The notes under the pieces were generated by a model. That model was given only the letters and a program-made list of their open reading frames with translations, did no database searches and was not told where the DNA came from. From the NCBI RefSeq assembly GCF_010183535.1, contig NC_071328.1:11904001-11968000 (forward strand): DNA of 64,000 nucleotides, in the 5' to 3' direction. Every line of letters starts with the position of its first letter. Position 1 is the first letter of the stretch. Below are positions 1-11,976 of this stretch, piece by piece. Source of the stretch: Caenorhabditis remanei. Its lineage: Eukaryota > Nematoda > Chromadorea > Rhabditida > Rhabditidae. The position numbers were made by a program, and so were the translations under genes.

Positions 1-814
1 TGGTTGATAGGAGGAATAGTAGTCGTTTCCGTATTTTTGATCGTGTCCTTCGTATTTTGGTTGGTAAGATTCGTGATAGTAGGATGGTTGGTAGTGGGAA
101 TCTGGAAAGTAGAAAGTTGGGGTACGGTAATGTTTTGGTTACTGTAGATACAGAAATTCTGCATGACTTTGGTCCTTAGGATCCAGTTTGTGGTTACTGT
201 AACCACAGTAGCCTCATTGTTGTGATTACAGTATCAGAACTCTAAAGATTCCCGAAATTTAAAAAAAAACATATTTTCTGATTTGGTTACTGTAACTCAC
301 AGTACTCCTACAGTATTCTAATGCCGTCTAGTGGAGAATCCTAACCTTTGTGATCATCGTGCTTTCCGTATGACTCGTACTTGTTACCATATGGGTTCAG
401 ATAGACCGGCTTGAATTGATGGCCGCCATATTTCGGTCCGTGGTCTGAAAAGATTGAAATTATTTGAATATCGTAGATCATTTCGCAGGTGACTCATTTA
501 TTTTGACTGACCGTTTTTCTAGTTTTTGTGGAGATTGTATTCAAAAATCTATTAGAGTGATATTCATAAACTGGGAAGTTTTGGAGATTCAAGGATGAAA
601 ATTTGGATTTTTTCTTTGGAAATGTAGTATCAAAGGTTTCAACTGTACTGAAATGAAAAGACGCAGACAAGATTCGGAGGCACAGTATCTTTTTGACTAG
701 CGTTTCTAGTTTTCTTTCAGTTGCTAAAACTACAGTAATCCGTAACTTACCAAACATGGCGAAAGCCGTTGAAGCGCACACTGCGAGGACAAAAAGTGAT
801 AAGCGGAAGTACAT
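1..814 (-). CDS. Secreted Tyr/His-rich protein, 3' end outside window
   Basis: Three exons are visible: 751-814, 346-444 and 1-101, and the last continues beyond the window. I chose the ATG at 814 because it opens a clear signal peptide (MYFRLSLFVLAVCASTAFA); an in-frame GTG at 832 is less likely. The mature part is rich in Tyr, His, Gly and Lys, with motifs such as KYESYGKHDDH and DSHYQPSYYHESYQPKYEG. Exons join in frame: the last base of exon 1 (G) plus AC gives Asp, and the last base of exon 2 (G) plus AT gives Asp. The next gene on the same strand (2617-3218) has the same architecture and the same KYxSYGK/DSHY motifs, so the two are tandem paralogues. No catalytic domain is seen. A structural role in an extracellular matrix such as cuticle is an inference from composition only. 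Confidence 0.75.
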
Positions 815-880
815 TGTCTTCTTCTTTTTCACTCAATCGAGTGTCAATTGAATGTACCTTTTCTCATCTCTTCTCATCTC

Positions 881-887
881 TTTTATA
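881..887 (-). promoter_or_regulatory. TATA box of the 1-814 gene
   Basis: The minus strand reads TATAAAA about 67 bases upstream of the ATG at 814. The paralogue at 2617-3218 also has a TATAAAA upstream of its start, which supports a shared promoter design. Confidence 0.5.
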
Positions 888-2616
888 CTTTCCACAAACA
901 TTCACAAAAACAAGTTGACTCCGCCCCACTTTCTTCCCGTCTCTTCCCCCTCCCTCTTCCGTTTTTTTTTCTTGAATGCTTTCTTCTAGATACTAGTCGT
1001 TTGCAGCAACAGCAGTAGACTGACACATTCTCTCTCTCTCTCTCACATACACTAAATTACATAATGGTACGAGTTTATTGATGGAAAAGAATGGGGCTGC
1101 CAGAAAATGAGGAAGAAAATTAGAAGAGGAGAAAGTGCCAATCGAGGAGATTTATTTTTAGATTAATGACGGGATTGTAGGTGTTTTCTGGAGGTGTCTT
1201 ACTGCAGAAATCGACTGAAAAAGGCTCTGTAATTCCCGATTTTAGGATCACTATCAGAAAAAATCCTTTTTTTAGAAAGACTAGAGAAGTGGATTCGGTT
1301 TCGAGATGTTTTTTGAATTGGAATTATAGAAACTCATTGGGCTACTGCCAGGTATGTGCCTGGGTGGCGTTGAGCGCCTCGCATTTTCAGCCGAAATTTG
1401 AAAATGCGACGAGAAAGAGTGTGCGAAATGGAGAGACGCAGACACACTCTCTCTCTCGTCGCATTTTCGCCCACTTTGAAATCTTTCAGCGCCCAAAGCG
1501 CCTCCATAGGCACATCCCTGGCTACTGCTCTGAAAAACATCTTCCAACTCGGTTTTTTTCTAGTCAAAAACTCTTATTTAGTCTCGAAATATGCTCCTAT
1601 TAAAATGTGATATTCTATTACAGGTTGCAGGCACCCCCTTACTAATTACCTCTTCTCTTAATTAGTGTTTCCCAGAATCCACATAATTGTTTGTTTGCTC
1701 CTCGTGCTTCCGTCGTACAGAAATCCAATCTCGAAGAGAGTAAAAATTGAAAATTTCTCTTTGAGATCTGATCTTGTTTTTCCTCTCGGTTTTATGATTC
1801 TTCTGAAGTTGTGATCTACGGATTGACGAGTTTCGCCCAATAGAGATTCTGAAGATTCGTGGAAGAAGAAGCAGTGATGTCAGAGTTCACACTGGAGGAG
1901 AAGGCAAATTAGTTGAGGGAATCTTGGAAAATGACGTATTCTCGACGAAGGTTTAGAGATGAATATTTTTCTGAAAATTGAAGATGGTGAAGGATCGATA
2001 TTCATCTGAAATCGAATATCAGGTTTCTGAAACTGACAACGTGGGAGACTTCTGGACAGAGAAACTTTTGTATCTGCAATGGTCTAGTCACGAGTTCCTA
2101 CAAAGTTCAAGATTCCTGAAATTGTATATTCCAATTTCCTGTTTACAAAGATATATTTTCCTACAATTTAAAGTGCATTCTGAAGAAAATTTCAGGTACA
2201 ATTAATTCCGCATCTTTCTGTTTGATTCTTGAGTTGTATTCTCAGGTTACGGTAGCCTACAATCTGAAAAATGTATCTTTTTGATAGGTACCGTATACCG
2301 TAAGTAATCGAAATTGGTGAAAAGTAAGAAAGGCTCTCTGCCAATATCTGTCCATTCTTTTCGCCAAGAAACAAACTTATTCAGTGGCCGAAACGTACTA
2401 ATTATAGCCGATGACACCACATTCGTGATGAGACACGCAAATGTGTGATGTATTAAGCATACATTGACGGAAGATGAACATTGGCATAACTGATGTTTAA
2501 TTTTAGGAATGGGACAATAAGAAATGAGAATGTTTATTCGAAAATGAAAAATGATAGAAAATGAAATATTTCATGAGAGAAAAATTCTGTATATTAGGGA
2601 GCAAACCAATTAGCGT
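888..2616. other. Intergenic region upstream of the first secreted gene
   Basis: It holds a (CT)n run at about 1029-1046, a 174-bp MITE (1348-1521, listed separately) and AT-rich sequence. The short open frames here have no splice context, domain or codon signature that I can support. Nothing else was recognised. Confidence 0.5.
1348..1521. mobile_element. 174-bp MITE with 6-bp target duplication
   Basis: The ends are imperfect inverted repeats (CCAGGTATGTGCC at the left, GGCACATCCCTGG at the right). The element is flanked on both sides by CTACTG (1342-1347 and 1522-1527). The interior folds on itself, with two inverted copies of an AAATGCGACGAGA-type segment. No coding capacity is present. 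Confidence 0.7.
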
Positions 2617-3218
2617 CTACTTGTGCATGTTGAAATGATGATCTCCGCCGTGGTAGTCTGGAATTGGATTTGGATTTTCAGAGAATAGGAGAATCGGATT
2701 CTTCAGAGTTACAGTTGAGTGAAAAGAAAACGCGCTCCACCGTAATACCCTTGAGATTCCATTAGAGCGCACTTTCTACTCCAACGACTCACCGTCATGT
2801 TTTGGCTGCTCGTAGTAGTTCTGTTGATGGTTATTTCCTCCGTAATATGGGGTGTATTGGTTGTATTTCGTGTAGTAATCATTGTGTCCTCCTTGGTATT
2901 TTGGCATGTACGAGTGGTAGTAAGAGGCGATTGGATTGTAATAAGATGGCTCATAGTGGGAATCTTTTCCATTGTTTCCATGCTCATCGTACTTTCCATA
3001 TGACTCAGTGTTGTAGTACTTGGATCCATAGGTATGAGTTTGATATGGTTGATAGTAGCTGGTGGAGTGGCCTCCTGGGTAGTAGGAGTTGTGCTCTGAA
3101 AGTTGAAGATTTAGAAAGAGCGCTCTACCTCTGGTTTCAATGGAGCGCACTTACCCATGACTGCGAGAGCACCAATAGTGCAAACGGAAAGAACAAGAAG
3201 AGAGGAGTAGGAAGCCAT
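2617..3218 (-). CDS. Secreted Tyr/His/Gly-rich protein (135 aa)
   Basis: Exons are 3155-3218, 2793-3095 and 2617-2657, 408 nt in all including TAG. The start gives a signal peptide (MASYSSLLVLSVCTIGALA). The secreted part is Tyr-rich (SYYQPYQTHTYGSKYYNTES, SYYNPIASYYHSYMPKYQGG) and ends DYHGGDHHFNMHK. It shares exon phases and the SYGKYDEH/DSHYEPSYY motifs with the gene at 1-814, so it is a tandem paralogue. Tyrosine-rich secreted worm proteins often end up in cross-linked extracellular matrix, but nothing here proves that. Both introns carry short GCGCTC-type repeats next to the splice sites. Confidence 0.8.
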
Positions 3219-3253
3219 CGAATGATAATTCATACCTCAGGACATGCGTCTTC

Positions 3254-3260
3254 TTTTATA
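3254..3260 (-). promoter_or_regulatory. TATA box of the 2617-3218 gene
   Basis: The minus strand has TATAAAA about 36 bases upstream of the ATG at 3218, matching the arrangement of the paralogous gene. Confidence 0.5.
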
Positions 3261-3415
3261 CCATTTCTTCTCCTCTTCATTCCGGTTACTAATAGTAGTT
3301 CATATAGAAAAAAGAATAGAAGACGAAGAGACAACAATACAGATGGATACTTTTTCTATTGTACTTTCTCTTTCTTCTTTATTTTCCCTCCTGATAGTTT
3401 TGCAATGTCATCTGG

Positions 3416-4997
3416 ATGAATGGTAAGGAGACTTCTTAGAAGTAGGAGAGATGGAATGGGTACGGTTTGCACTCTATTAGAAGGGCATGATGAGGATAGA
3501 CTGATGGGATTTAAAAATGATTAAAGTGAAAAAATGAAAAAAAAATCCTGAATGAAGTTATTCAGATTCCTAAATCCTGAAATCAGAATCTTTTGAATCT
3601 TGAATTCATAATGCTTAGCCCAAGTTTTAAAATTTCGCAATCGTACTCCAGGATGGCAAATCTAAAATCCAGACATTGAAGTCTAGCATTTGGAGTCTAG
3701 AATTCGGGATTCAGATTACAGAATCTCAAATCTAGGTTTTTGCATTTTCTAGCCTAAATCCCAAATCGTGAGATTTGAGATTCCAGAATCTGGGAATCTG
3801 AAGTCAACATTCAAAAATGTAAACTATAAAAAGAATTTATCTGGAATCCAGAATTGCGAATCCTCAATTCTGAATCCCGAGATCCTTGTTCCTGAATCGA
3901 AAATTTTAAATTCTGAAACATTTATCTTTTATCTAGATTTCAGTATACAAATTTCAAAATACTCGAATCTAAAATTTTGAGTTCTTAATTCAGAATTCAG
4001 AAATTTTAAAATTCATCAAAATTTTATATTTTCAGACCCGATCGCCGAGGTAACGGAGCGTCTGAAACTGCTCTCCACCGAAAAACAGCTGGATCTCTCT
4101 TCCCTTTTCCTCAATTCAAACGAAATGACAGAAATCACAAAAACTTTGAACAAATGTGAACGACCACAGAATTCGAAGATTGATATCAGTTTTTGTGGTA
4201 ATATTTTCTACGAAATTGTATATAATTGAGGTAACAAATTTCCAGAACTTTCTATGGAAGATGAGTCCAATCTACAGGATCTCATTGATGAGTGCTCGAG
4301 TCTGAAAATTGCAAACACTTTTTCGAAATCGAGATTTTCAAGGATTTTTGAGGTAATTTAGCATTTTCTTTGTGTTTTTTTTTTCAAACAAATTTTCGAA
4401 TTTCAGAAACCAAAGAATCGTCTGGAAAAGTTAGAATTGATCTGTGTTGATTTTCGAGATGAATCCCAGATTATCAGCATTTTTAAAAGTTGTCAAAGCC
4501 TGAAGACTCTGAATTTATCTGGGATTCGAGTGGCTTCTAGTACGACGTCTTTCATGGATCCACAACTTCCGGCCGCGATTATTGGTATAGCTCTGAAAAT
4601 GTCTCATTCTGACGTTGATTTTCAGCACTTCCCCATCTTGTAAACTTGGATCTCAGCTTCAATTCGTCGTGGATTTCTGAACAGAATTGGAATCAATTGC
4701 TGAAAGGATTAGAGAAATTAGAGGAGTTGGCGATGAATGAGACCAAGTGTGATGTGCAATTTGAGGTTAGTTTTGGAAAATGCGCTCTATCGAAATTTGA
4801 ATTTTCAGTCCGACTGGCTCCCCCACCTCTCCATATTTTCCGCCCGTGGGTCAGATCTTCACTGGGATTCAATATTCGAAATGCTCTCCGTATCCGACAG
4901 AATCACCCGAGTCGATGTCCGTTTCTCCACGATTGATTCAAGTCTTCCGGAAGAATTACAAAAAGGAAATCTTCGAATTGGCGATATATTGTATTAA
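3416..4997 (+). CDS. Leucine-rich protein (260 aa)
   Basis: Exons 4036-4197, 4246-4352, 4407-4584, 4626-4765 and 4809-4997 all have good splice sites and join in frame. The start is less sure: a 7-nt first exon (3416-3422, ATGAATG then GTAAGG) gives the correct phase and a total of 783 nt. The protein has repeated LxxLxLS-type segments (LEKLELICVDF, LKTLNLSGIRV, LVNLDLSFNSS, LEELAMNETK, ITRVDVRFSTI), which suggest irregular leucine-rich repeats with no F-box or other domain visible. It is convergent with the Axin-like gene, 128 bp away. The long first intron is filled with a degenerate minisatellite. Confidence 0.7.
3540..4020. repeat. Degenerate GAATC-type minisatellite in intron
   Basis: The intron is built from short variants of words such as GAATCCAGAATCTGAAATC and TGAATCCCGAG, on both strands and without a fixed period. 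A similar tract lies at 37640-38010. Confidence 0.55.
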
Positions 4998-5125
4998 TTA
5001 TTTATGAACCCGGTTCTTTTCTCATTTTTCTCAGAATCTCATTTTCACTTTGCAAAAAAAAAAAACGAAAACTTGTAAAATAAATAACCGTATATTTAAA
5101 ACTGACTCTGTTTAGTATAATTTAG

Positions 5126-8100
5126 TTAAATCAAATGATGCTCCTCTGGCGGAGGACACATTCGACAGATTGCTGTTATTCTATTCTGAAATACTGGAAG
5201 AATATCATCATCTTGGAATAGAAGAGTCCATTGATATTGAGCTGAACCGTCTTCGCACATTGATTTGAAGAAGAATCTGGAAATATGAGAAGATTTGGAA
5301 AGTGCGCTCTACATTTATTAAAATTGAAAAAAATAAATTACCAACAGAGCGTGTTTGCATTAACAATGCGCTCCGTTGCTAACTTCGAAAAAACGCCCTA
5401 AAATTTACCTGCAACTATCAGTATAATGTAGACCAAATAAATGACGGAAATATCTCAAAGTGACCGATTGATTCGCCGAAATCTTGGCGATCATCGGGAC
5501 ATCATTCTCGTATCGAAGCTCTACAGTCAGCTTTTGGACTTCCGGACTCCGTTTTTTGCTGGAAAATCAAATATTACTGCTGAGTAGAACGCGCTCTATT
5601 GCTAACTTTCCAATAGAGCTCAATTGCTTCACTTACTGCTGAAGAGTAGAGAATCCGTTATTACTTCCCGGAAACAGACGATTCGGTCTCTCCAATGTTC
5701 CATGATTTGATTTACCGTAACCTGAAATTAAAGTGATGCAATCGCGCTCTATCAAAACTTAATTATAGTTCGATAGAGCGTACTTGCCACCCACACTCAC
5801 GTTCAAAACTCCAAAAATCGCTGGCATTACTTCCGAATCCGCTGGAATCTGATGTTACGTTTTGTTGGCGTTTTTTCCTGAAAACTCATTAATTTGAAGA
5901 AAAATTTTGAGAAAAATCGATACTTATAAAGTGATTCGAATCGTTTCGGAAGGTTGGAAACCTTCATTGTATTCGTGTGAGTACTGTGTGGAGGCGGGGC
6001 GAATCCGTCATTTCCATATGGGTTTGATGATGAAGAAGACTTTGGTTTCTCAGGGCTCTCCTCGGTTTCAGATGAGTTTTTGGTTTCTCTGAAATACGAA
6101 TTTTTGGGTATTGTAGGGAAGATACTGTAGCTACAGTAACCCAGATGGAGCAAAGCTTTTAACAAGCAAGAGAGAATAGGTTATTCTAAGATGTTACTTT
6201 AAATGGGACTACGGTAGTTACAGTAATCCAGTAGAAGAGATTTTCTGGTTAATGTAGGATCGCAGATCAAATGTACCCTATATTTGACCTACTGTAAAGA
6301 ATTGAGCCGAGTACAAACTGCATTGAAAAAAGCGAATCGATCGTCTTCTGACTCGTGGGTTACGGTATTCTGACCGATTTCATGTCGAGACGATCTATCG
6401 ATTGCGTCGTCGTTAAACCTGAATTCTTCGAATTCAATAAATTTTAAAATCCAATGGAAACCTTACCAAATCATGGCGCCTTTGTTGGAGGAACTGGTGG
6501 AAGACGCGTCTTCCCACTGAAAGAATGTCAACTTCGCTCTACTGGCACTATTTTCGCGTGATTGACTTACTGTAGTATTGATATCAGCTGTTGTTGTTGA
6601 ATATTCTGTGTGCATTGACTTCAAATGTTGGAAGAGTGGCTGTTTCAGGGGGTCAAATAGCTCGACGTACGGTGGTTTTCCATCGAGAACCTGTAATGAG
6701 AATACTGTTTTAGGATAGAGAATCAAACTGGTAAATAGTGTCAGAACTCTAATTTTTGAAGATTTTTGTTTAGAAATTGCGAATTTAGAGAAGATCGCAG
6801 AATTCTGACAAAATGTATTCCGAGTTATTTCTGGATTTTAGGGATTCGTTCAGTTTGGTTTTACAACCTTTTGTTAGAAGAAATTCCCTGGAGTCACAGA
6901 TTTATTTTTCAGTAAAAATGACTAGCCCCGGGAGTGTGTCTCAATTTATAACTGTTTAATATAGAAATATAACTGTTTAATATAGAACTGCTACAATTGG
7001 TATAACTTGGTATAACAAAACTGAACAAAATACAGCCGAAACGCTCTTATCAGAGCGAAAAAAGGAGATTTTTAGCTTTCTAGATTGACGGTAACTTCGT
7101 AGAGCTTAAAGTTGTCAATTAACAAGAATGAAACCCTAGTTTTGATCTACACTTCCTACAAAAATTGACTTCGTGAGATAAGAAATGACAACGGAAATTT
7201 TCCACTGGAAACACTAGAAGTCAGAAACTTTTAGACCCCTTTTTGATCTTACTGTTACCTTTATGCCAGTGACTATTTGTGATAAAATCTCTGAAGTTTG
7301 GAGATATGATTTCGTAAAACAAAAAAATTAAGTAATACGCAGAGAATCTAGAAAAAAACAAGAATTTTTGGACAGTGCATTTTGAGAGAATCAGAAAAAA
7401 ACATTTTGACAGTTACAACATTAAGGATGTTAGCAATCTATGAAACCTTCCAAAATATCTGCGAATTTTAATTCAGAAACTCACTTCTACAGTATCCTCC
7501 TCATAACGTGGTAGAAAATCCTTCCACCTTCTAGCCATAGTAATCAATGAAAAGAAAAAAAAGAGCAGAAATCTTAGTTCTGTTCTTCTTATTGACCAAC
7601 ACTTTCTATCTCTCTCTCTCTTTTTCTCGTTTTGTGACGTGTCAACCTGTTGGAATCTACACAATGCTTCAACTCATTGAGGAGTGTCCCCTCAAGAACA
7701 CTTGACAGATACCGGGTGAGAGCAGAGAGGATACAAGAAACAGTTTATCAAGAGAACACATACCTCATGTACTCTTTTTGACATTTCAGTTCTCGTCGAA
7801 TCGTCGATGACGTGGCATTTTCCTGTATTCAAACTGACGTATTTTCGATGGATGTGACGGGCCAATTTGAGAAGAGAAAGGGATGGAGAACCACTTTTCA
7901 GTTTGGATTCAAATTCCAGGATCGAGGTGTAAAGGGCTATCGAATCGGCATTTCTTGATTCTTCCTGAAAGAAGAGAATAGGAGAAATGTGGAGAATAGG
8001 AAACGGGGATCTATTTAGGGTATTGTAATGACTTGTCTGGAATCAGGATACATTACTGAATTGTCCAATTCTCTGGTTTTCAGAAAAACGGACAACTTGG

Positions 8101-8904
8101 ATCTTTAGCTATAGTTTACCTGTGATAAGCCTTTCCAGAACTATTTTTTTTAAAATCGCATGCTTTAGGTCCGATAAGTTTCATTGTGTAATAATAGATT
8201 TCCGTAAAACCTGTGATAGAGACGCGCTCGCTAGCAAGTTTGGAGCATCCTATTTCGGCTGTTTTTAAAGATATGAACTTTTTTTCAACTGAAGAAATAT
8301 TCTATGAATAGCAAGCTATATTTTGTCAGTTTGCAGATTTTCGATATTTCTGTTGGGAACCAAGATATATCGCTGCGAACAGGCACGGCTAGGTGCGCCT
8401 CTATTACAGGTTTTACGGTATTATACTGAGCGCTCTGTTAAATTTTTTTAAACTTTGAACTTTTTTCTGATTTCAACCTTTATTTTTCCTTTATTTTGTT
8501 TTCTAAGAATTAATTACCAGTTATAATGTTGAATGAGTCTAAACAGAGATTTAGGACCATCATGTAGAACAAATCAAGAGATTACCCACAGAGCACACAC
8601 TACTTTTTCAGGATTTTCCACTGCTCAGCACAAACCAACCGTAGAAAAAGTATTTCGGCTAATGGACTGTTTTAGGGAGCTCAATGAGCTCAAAATGTTG
8701 CTCAATTTGGAAATTAGAGAAAACACTTTTAGACACTAGCGACGTTAATGCAATCTTCATAAGACCATGCTCAAAATCAAAGCGAGATTCAGAATCTCAG
8801 ATTCTCAATTAAGATCATATCTTCATTTTTACCTTTTGACACCATTTGATAAATGAAGCATTCCGAAGGATCCGCTCACTGAATGATTTCGATCGCATTG
8901 TCAT
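5126..8904 (-). CDS. Axin-like protein with RGS and DIX domains (~413 aa)
   Basis: Exons from 5' to 3' are 8833-8904, 7764-7964, ~7485-7530, 6571-6690, 6467-6516, 6293-6418, 5924-6088, 5801-5877, 5637-5721, 5409-5558 and 5126-5276. The N-terminus looks like an RGS domain (FIKWCQKEES, LYTSILEFESKL, LLKLARHIHRKYV, RWKDFLPRYEED). The C-terminus looks like a DIX domain (VTLRYFRHLFGL, RFFFKSMCEDG, QDDDILPVFQNRI). RGS followed by C-terminal DIX is the Axin plan: a scaffold of the beta-catenin destruction complex in Wnt signalling. C. elegans has two such proteins, PRY-1 and AXL-1; the short length and near-absent N-terminus before the RGS favour AXL-1, but I cannot decide. An acceptor (TTCCAG) lies just upstream of the ATG. 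The joint between 7764 and 7530 is off by one nucleotide, so that exon boundary is uncertain. Confidence 0.75.
8202..8418. mobile_element. 217-bp MITE with CCGTAAAACCTG termini
   Basis: Inverted termini read CCGTAAAACCTGTGATAGAG on the left and CCGTAAAACCTGTAATAGAG when the right end is reversed. It sits in the first intron of the Axin-like gene. No convincing target duplication was found. Confidence 0.6.
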
Positions 8905-10690
8905 CGTTTCTCCGTTTCATACTGGAACAAAAAGAGAGACACTTCGCAACTAGTCATTTTGAAACTGAGGCGTTTTACTACTAGAAAAGTTTTAAGTTGA
9001 CAGAGTTTCAAAACGTCTCAGTTGAGAAATGAAAAATTGCGAAAGTGTCATAAAACCGGTTATTACTTTATTAAAATTTCAAGACAATTATTCGAAAAAT
9101 TCCGTAAAAAATGAAATGTTTGAAGTGTGGGAGGAGGGAGGAAATGCGCGAAAACGACACGAGAAAAGGTAGACATAAAGAAAAGATATAGTGTCAAATG
9201 GACTGAGAAAGCCAATCCGTGTTGGCAAATATCAGGGGAAGGAGAGAGTGAAAACGGCTGGTTTTTGTGTTCTTTCGGATGTGTTTTCTCCGTGGTTTCG
9301 ACTAAGTGAGATGAGTGATTGAGAAATGAGTTCTAGAGCAGCACAGTCTATACATCTCTATCTACAATCAGAGATCTCTAGGGAAGGGGGTTGAAGGTGA
9401 GAGGTGGCTAGGATTGGTAGAAAGGGACATACGGAAATCAGGATGTGAGGACAGACCTCTGGAACTTTGGAAAAACGGAGACACAGATAGACTAATCCCG
9501 AAAAATCGACACTATTATAAGCGTGAAACATTTTGAAAATTGAATATTGGGACATCCGGATAAGCAGACAGACAGACCACTGATTCAAAGAAAACCGGAT
9601 GAGAGACATCCGGATATCTGGACATACAAACAGAAACGTCAACTGGAAATTTGGTAATTCGGAATTCTCACGGTCAGAAAAAAACAAAAGTAATTTGTCA
9701 AATCAGAGCAAAAATTTGAGAGCTCATAACTCGGCTGAAAGTGTCGTGCGAAATTCAAAAATTTCAGGAAAGTATTTTCAGATCATTCTTAATCTATCCA
9801 GAAAGTTTCCGCCAACAAAGCATTTGCATGGATTTGAGGTTCCTTTGTGAAATAACAAACTACCAATTTTAACCATGTTTCACTGTTTAAGAACTAATTC
9901 TTTCAGCTGAAAGATTTGTGATATGTATAATAAAACATAGAGCTACAATTTTTTAGTTAATAACTTTTTTGTACAAGTTCACCTTTGGTCGGTACAGGGA
10001 AACAAAGAAATCAACTTCGGCCCCTGTGGGATTTCTTATCTTAACTTTGAAAGGTTATAACTTCGTAGGAAGGGTTTGTAGAAAAAAGTTGTCAACTACC
10101 AAAATAAAGCTCTTATATTATTATAGTATATTTTAAAAATTCGAATTGAAAACTTTTATTGTGCTTCCGATACATCACTTTGAAATTAGTCATTTTTGAC
10201 AAGACCGTACACAATGTTGGATAGAACATCGGATGAATGTAGCACTTTAAAAACAATATCTCATTGAAAATTGCCAATAAAAAGATAGAGATATTATAGT
10301 TTCATCAGAATCCAATGCAACAGTTTCCATATAAACACTTGATTTCGAAATCTCCATAAATCAAATCGAGAGGAGTGTGTTGTCTTTTTGCGCGCGAAGC
10401 GTTGACCTTCGAACTGCTTCTTTTGGATTTTGCCGACATTTCGACTGACAGATGCATTGACAGATGGAGTCGAAAAGTATTCCATCATATTTTCTGTGTT
10501 TCTGAAGTTTTGAGGTAAATATTTAAAGTTGGATCTGAAAATGCCGGGAATGTGTTGTTTTTAGTGATTTTGGAAGGTTCGTTATTGAAAACCGATGAAT
10601 TTATATTTTTCCTTGCCTATTTTTTTTGTTTCAATAAAAAAACGAGTTAATTACACTGTATTCCAGCAAAACATATGTTTAAACATCGAA
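8905..10690. other. Intergenic region with GACATCCGG-type repeats
   Basis: From about 9400 to 9640 the sequence is a loose array of words such as GGACATCCGGATA and CAGACAGACAG, also seen in a ceh-6 intron. A copy of the dispersed AAGTTGTCAACTAC repeat lies near 10095. A small minus-strand frame near 10330-10470 (MSAKSKRSSSKVNASRAKRQ then 24 more residues) is the only possible coding sequence and has no recognisable homologue, so I do not call it a gene. Confidence 0.4.
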
Positions 10691-10694
10691 CTGG

Positions 10695-11015
10695 CACAGG
10701 GTCTCGGGATGAGTAGTGAAAATAAACGCGCTCCGCTGAAATCAGCTAAAATTTTAGCGCGAAATTCAAAATAATATTTTTATTTTAAAACTTTATTTCT
10801 TTATTTAATAGAATTGATCTTGAAAATATGCGAGGCAGTCGAAAAACTGGCCAAAAATGCGGAAAAACAGACATAAATCGGCTCAAAAAGTGATCGATTA
10901 AGCTGCGTATCAAAGTGCCACAGTGAAACAGCGAATTGAAAAAATTAAAATTTGAATTTACCGCCAATGTCTAGTGGAGCGCATACGATTTCACTACTCA
11001 CCCCTAGACCCTGTG
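10695..11015 (+). mobile_element. 321-bp MITE, copy 1 (6-bp TSD)
   Basis: Ends are inverted (CACAGGGTCTCGGGATGAG and, reversed, CACAGGGTCTAGGGGTGAG). It is flanked by AACTGG at 10689-10694 and 11016-11021. Two further copies of exactly the same length lie at 13405 and 13735. The interior has no long open frame. Confidence 0.9.
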
Positions 11016-11495
11016 AACTGGAACTATTACACGGCCTCCTGCGAGTAAAAAAATTATGGCAAAACTACTGTAGGTTTCGCGAGAGCGCGCTTGCAACATT
11101 CGCTGAAAAAATTCTTGCTGAAAACTTCTACGACGTCGGCGACATGAAAAACACAAAAATTTCGGAATTTTTTTTAACGAATTGGAATGATACGATTTTT
11201 AGCAACATTTTAAACATAATCTTGTTTTTGCTCGATATAACTGAAAGGAGATCACATTTTCACCGAAAAATTGCCAAAAACGGTGTGATATAGTTTCTTT
11301 TTTGGGAAAAAGTTACTTTTCTAAAGAGTCAGAGACAGATTACATTTTATCCAATCATTTATAACCAGTACTAATAAGAAATACGTTCATATTCAGAATA
11401 TTAGAGTACAGTACACCTCAATTTTCGAGCATATTCAGAAGTTTCCGACTTCAGAATAACTTTAGAAAAAAAGTAAAACCATAGAATGGTAGACC

Positions 11496-11976
11496 CATAC
11501 TTGTCACGGGCCGGGCCGGGCCGGGCCGAGGCGGGCCCGCTAAAAAAAATCTTCCGGCCCGGCCCGGCCCGTCAAAATATTGAAAAAAAAATTTTTCGTC
11601 GTTTTCCCATTGTTTTTTCGTTTACTACTTCATGGCAAACATATTATTGATTAGAAATTATAAAAAGACAACAAGTGAAAACGGAAATTGTCAGAATAAG
11701 TTATTTTGTCACTATAAACTTTGAGCCTCTCAAAGTCTCTGTGATAATCAGCCGATGATCAGAATCAGGATCAAGAACTTGCTGGAGGCTTCTGAAAGTA
11801 GTCTTATCGAATCCCCCGACCTCGATTTAGTATAAACCGAAGAAAATATTTAATTTCCAAGACTTTTAATTCTATTTTTCAAAAATAATTTTTTGCTGCG
11901 GGCCCTGAAATTTTCAGCGGGCCCGGCCCGGCCCGGGCCGGGCTCAAACGGGCCGGCCCGTGATTTGACAAGTATG
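11496..11976. mobile_element. hAT-like GC-rich MITE, copy 1 (8-bp TSD)
   Basis: Termini are CATACTTGTCACGGGCCGGG and its approximate reverse complement. An exact 8-bp duplication GGTAGACC flanks it (11488-11495 and 11977-11984). The ends carry (GGCCCG)n tracts and the middle is AT-rich. The 8-bp duplication and CA-starting inverted termini fit the hAT superfamily. The element is non-autonomous. Confidence 0.85.

Noticed and set aside
10294..10488. Minus-strand frame near 10.3-10.5 kb as a gene
   Set aside because: Two competing frames, no introns, no homology I recognise and no promoter signs; mentioned only in the region note.
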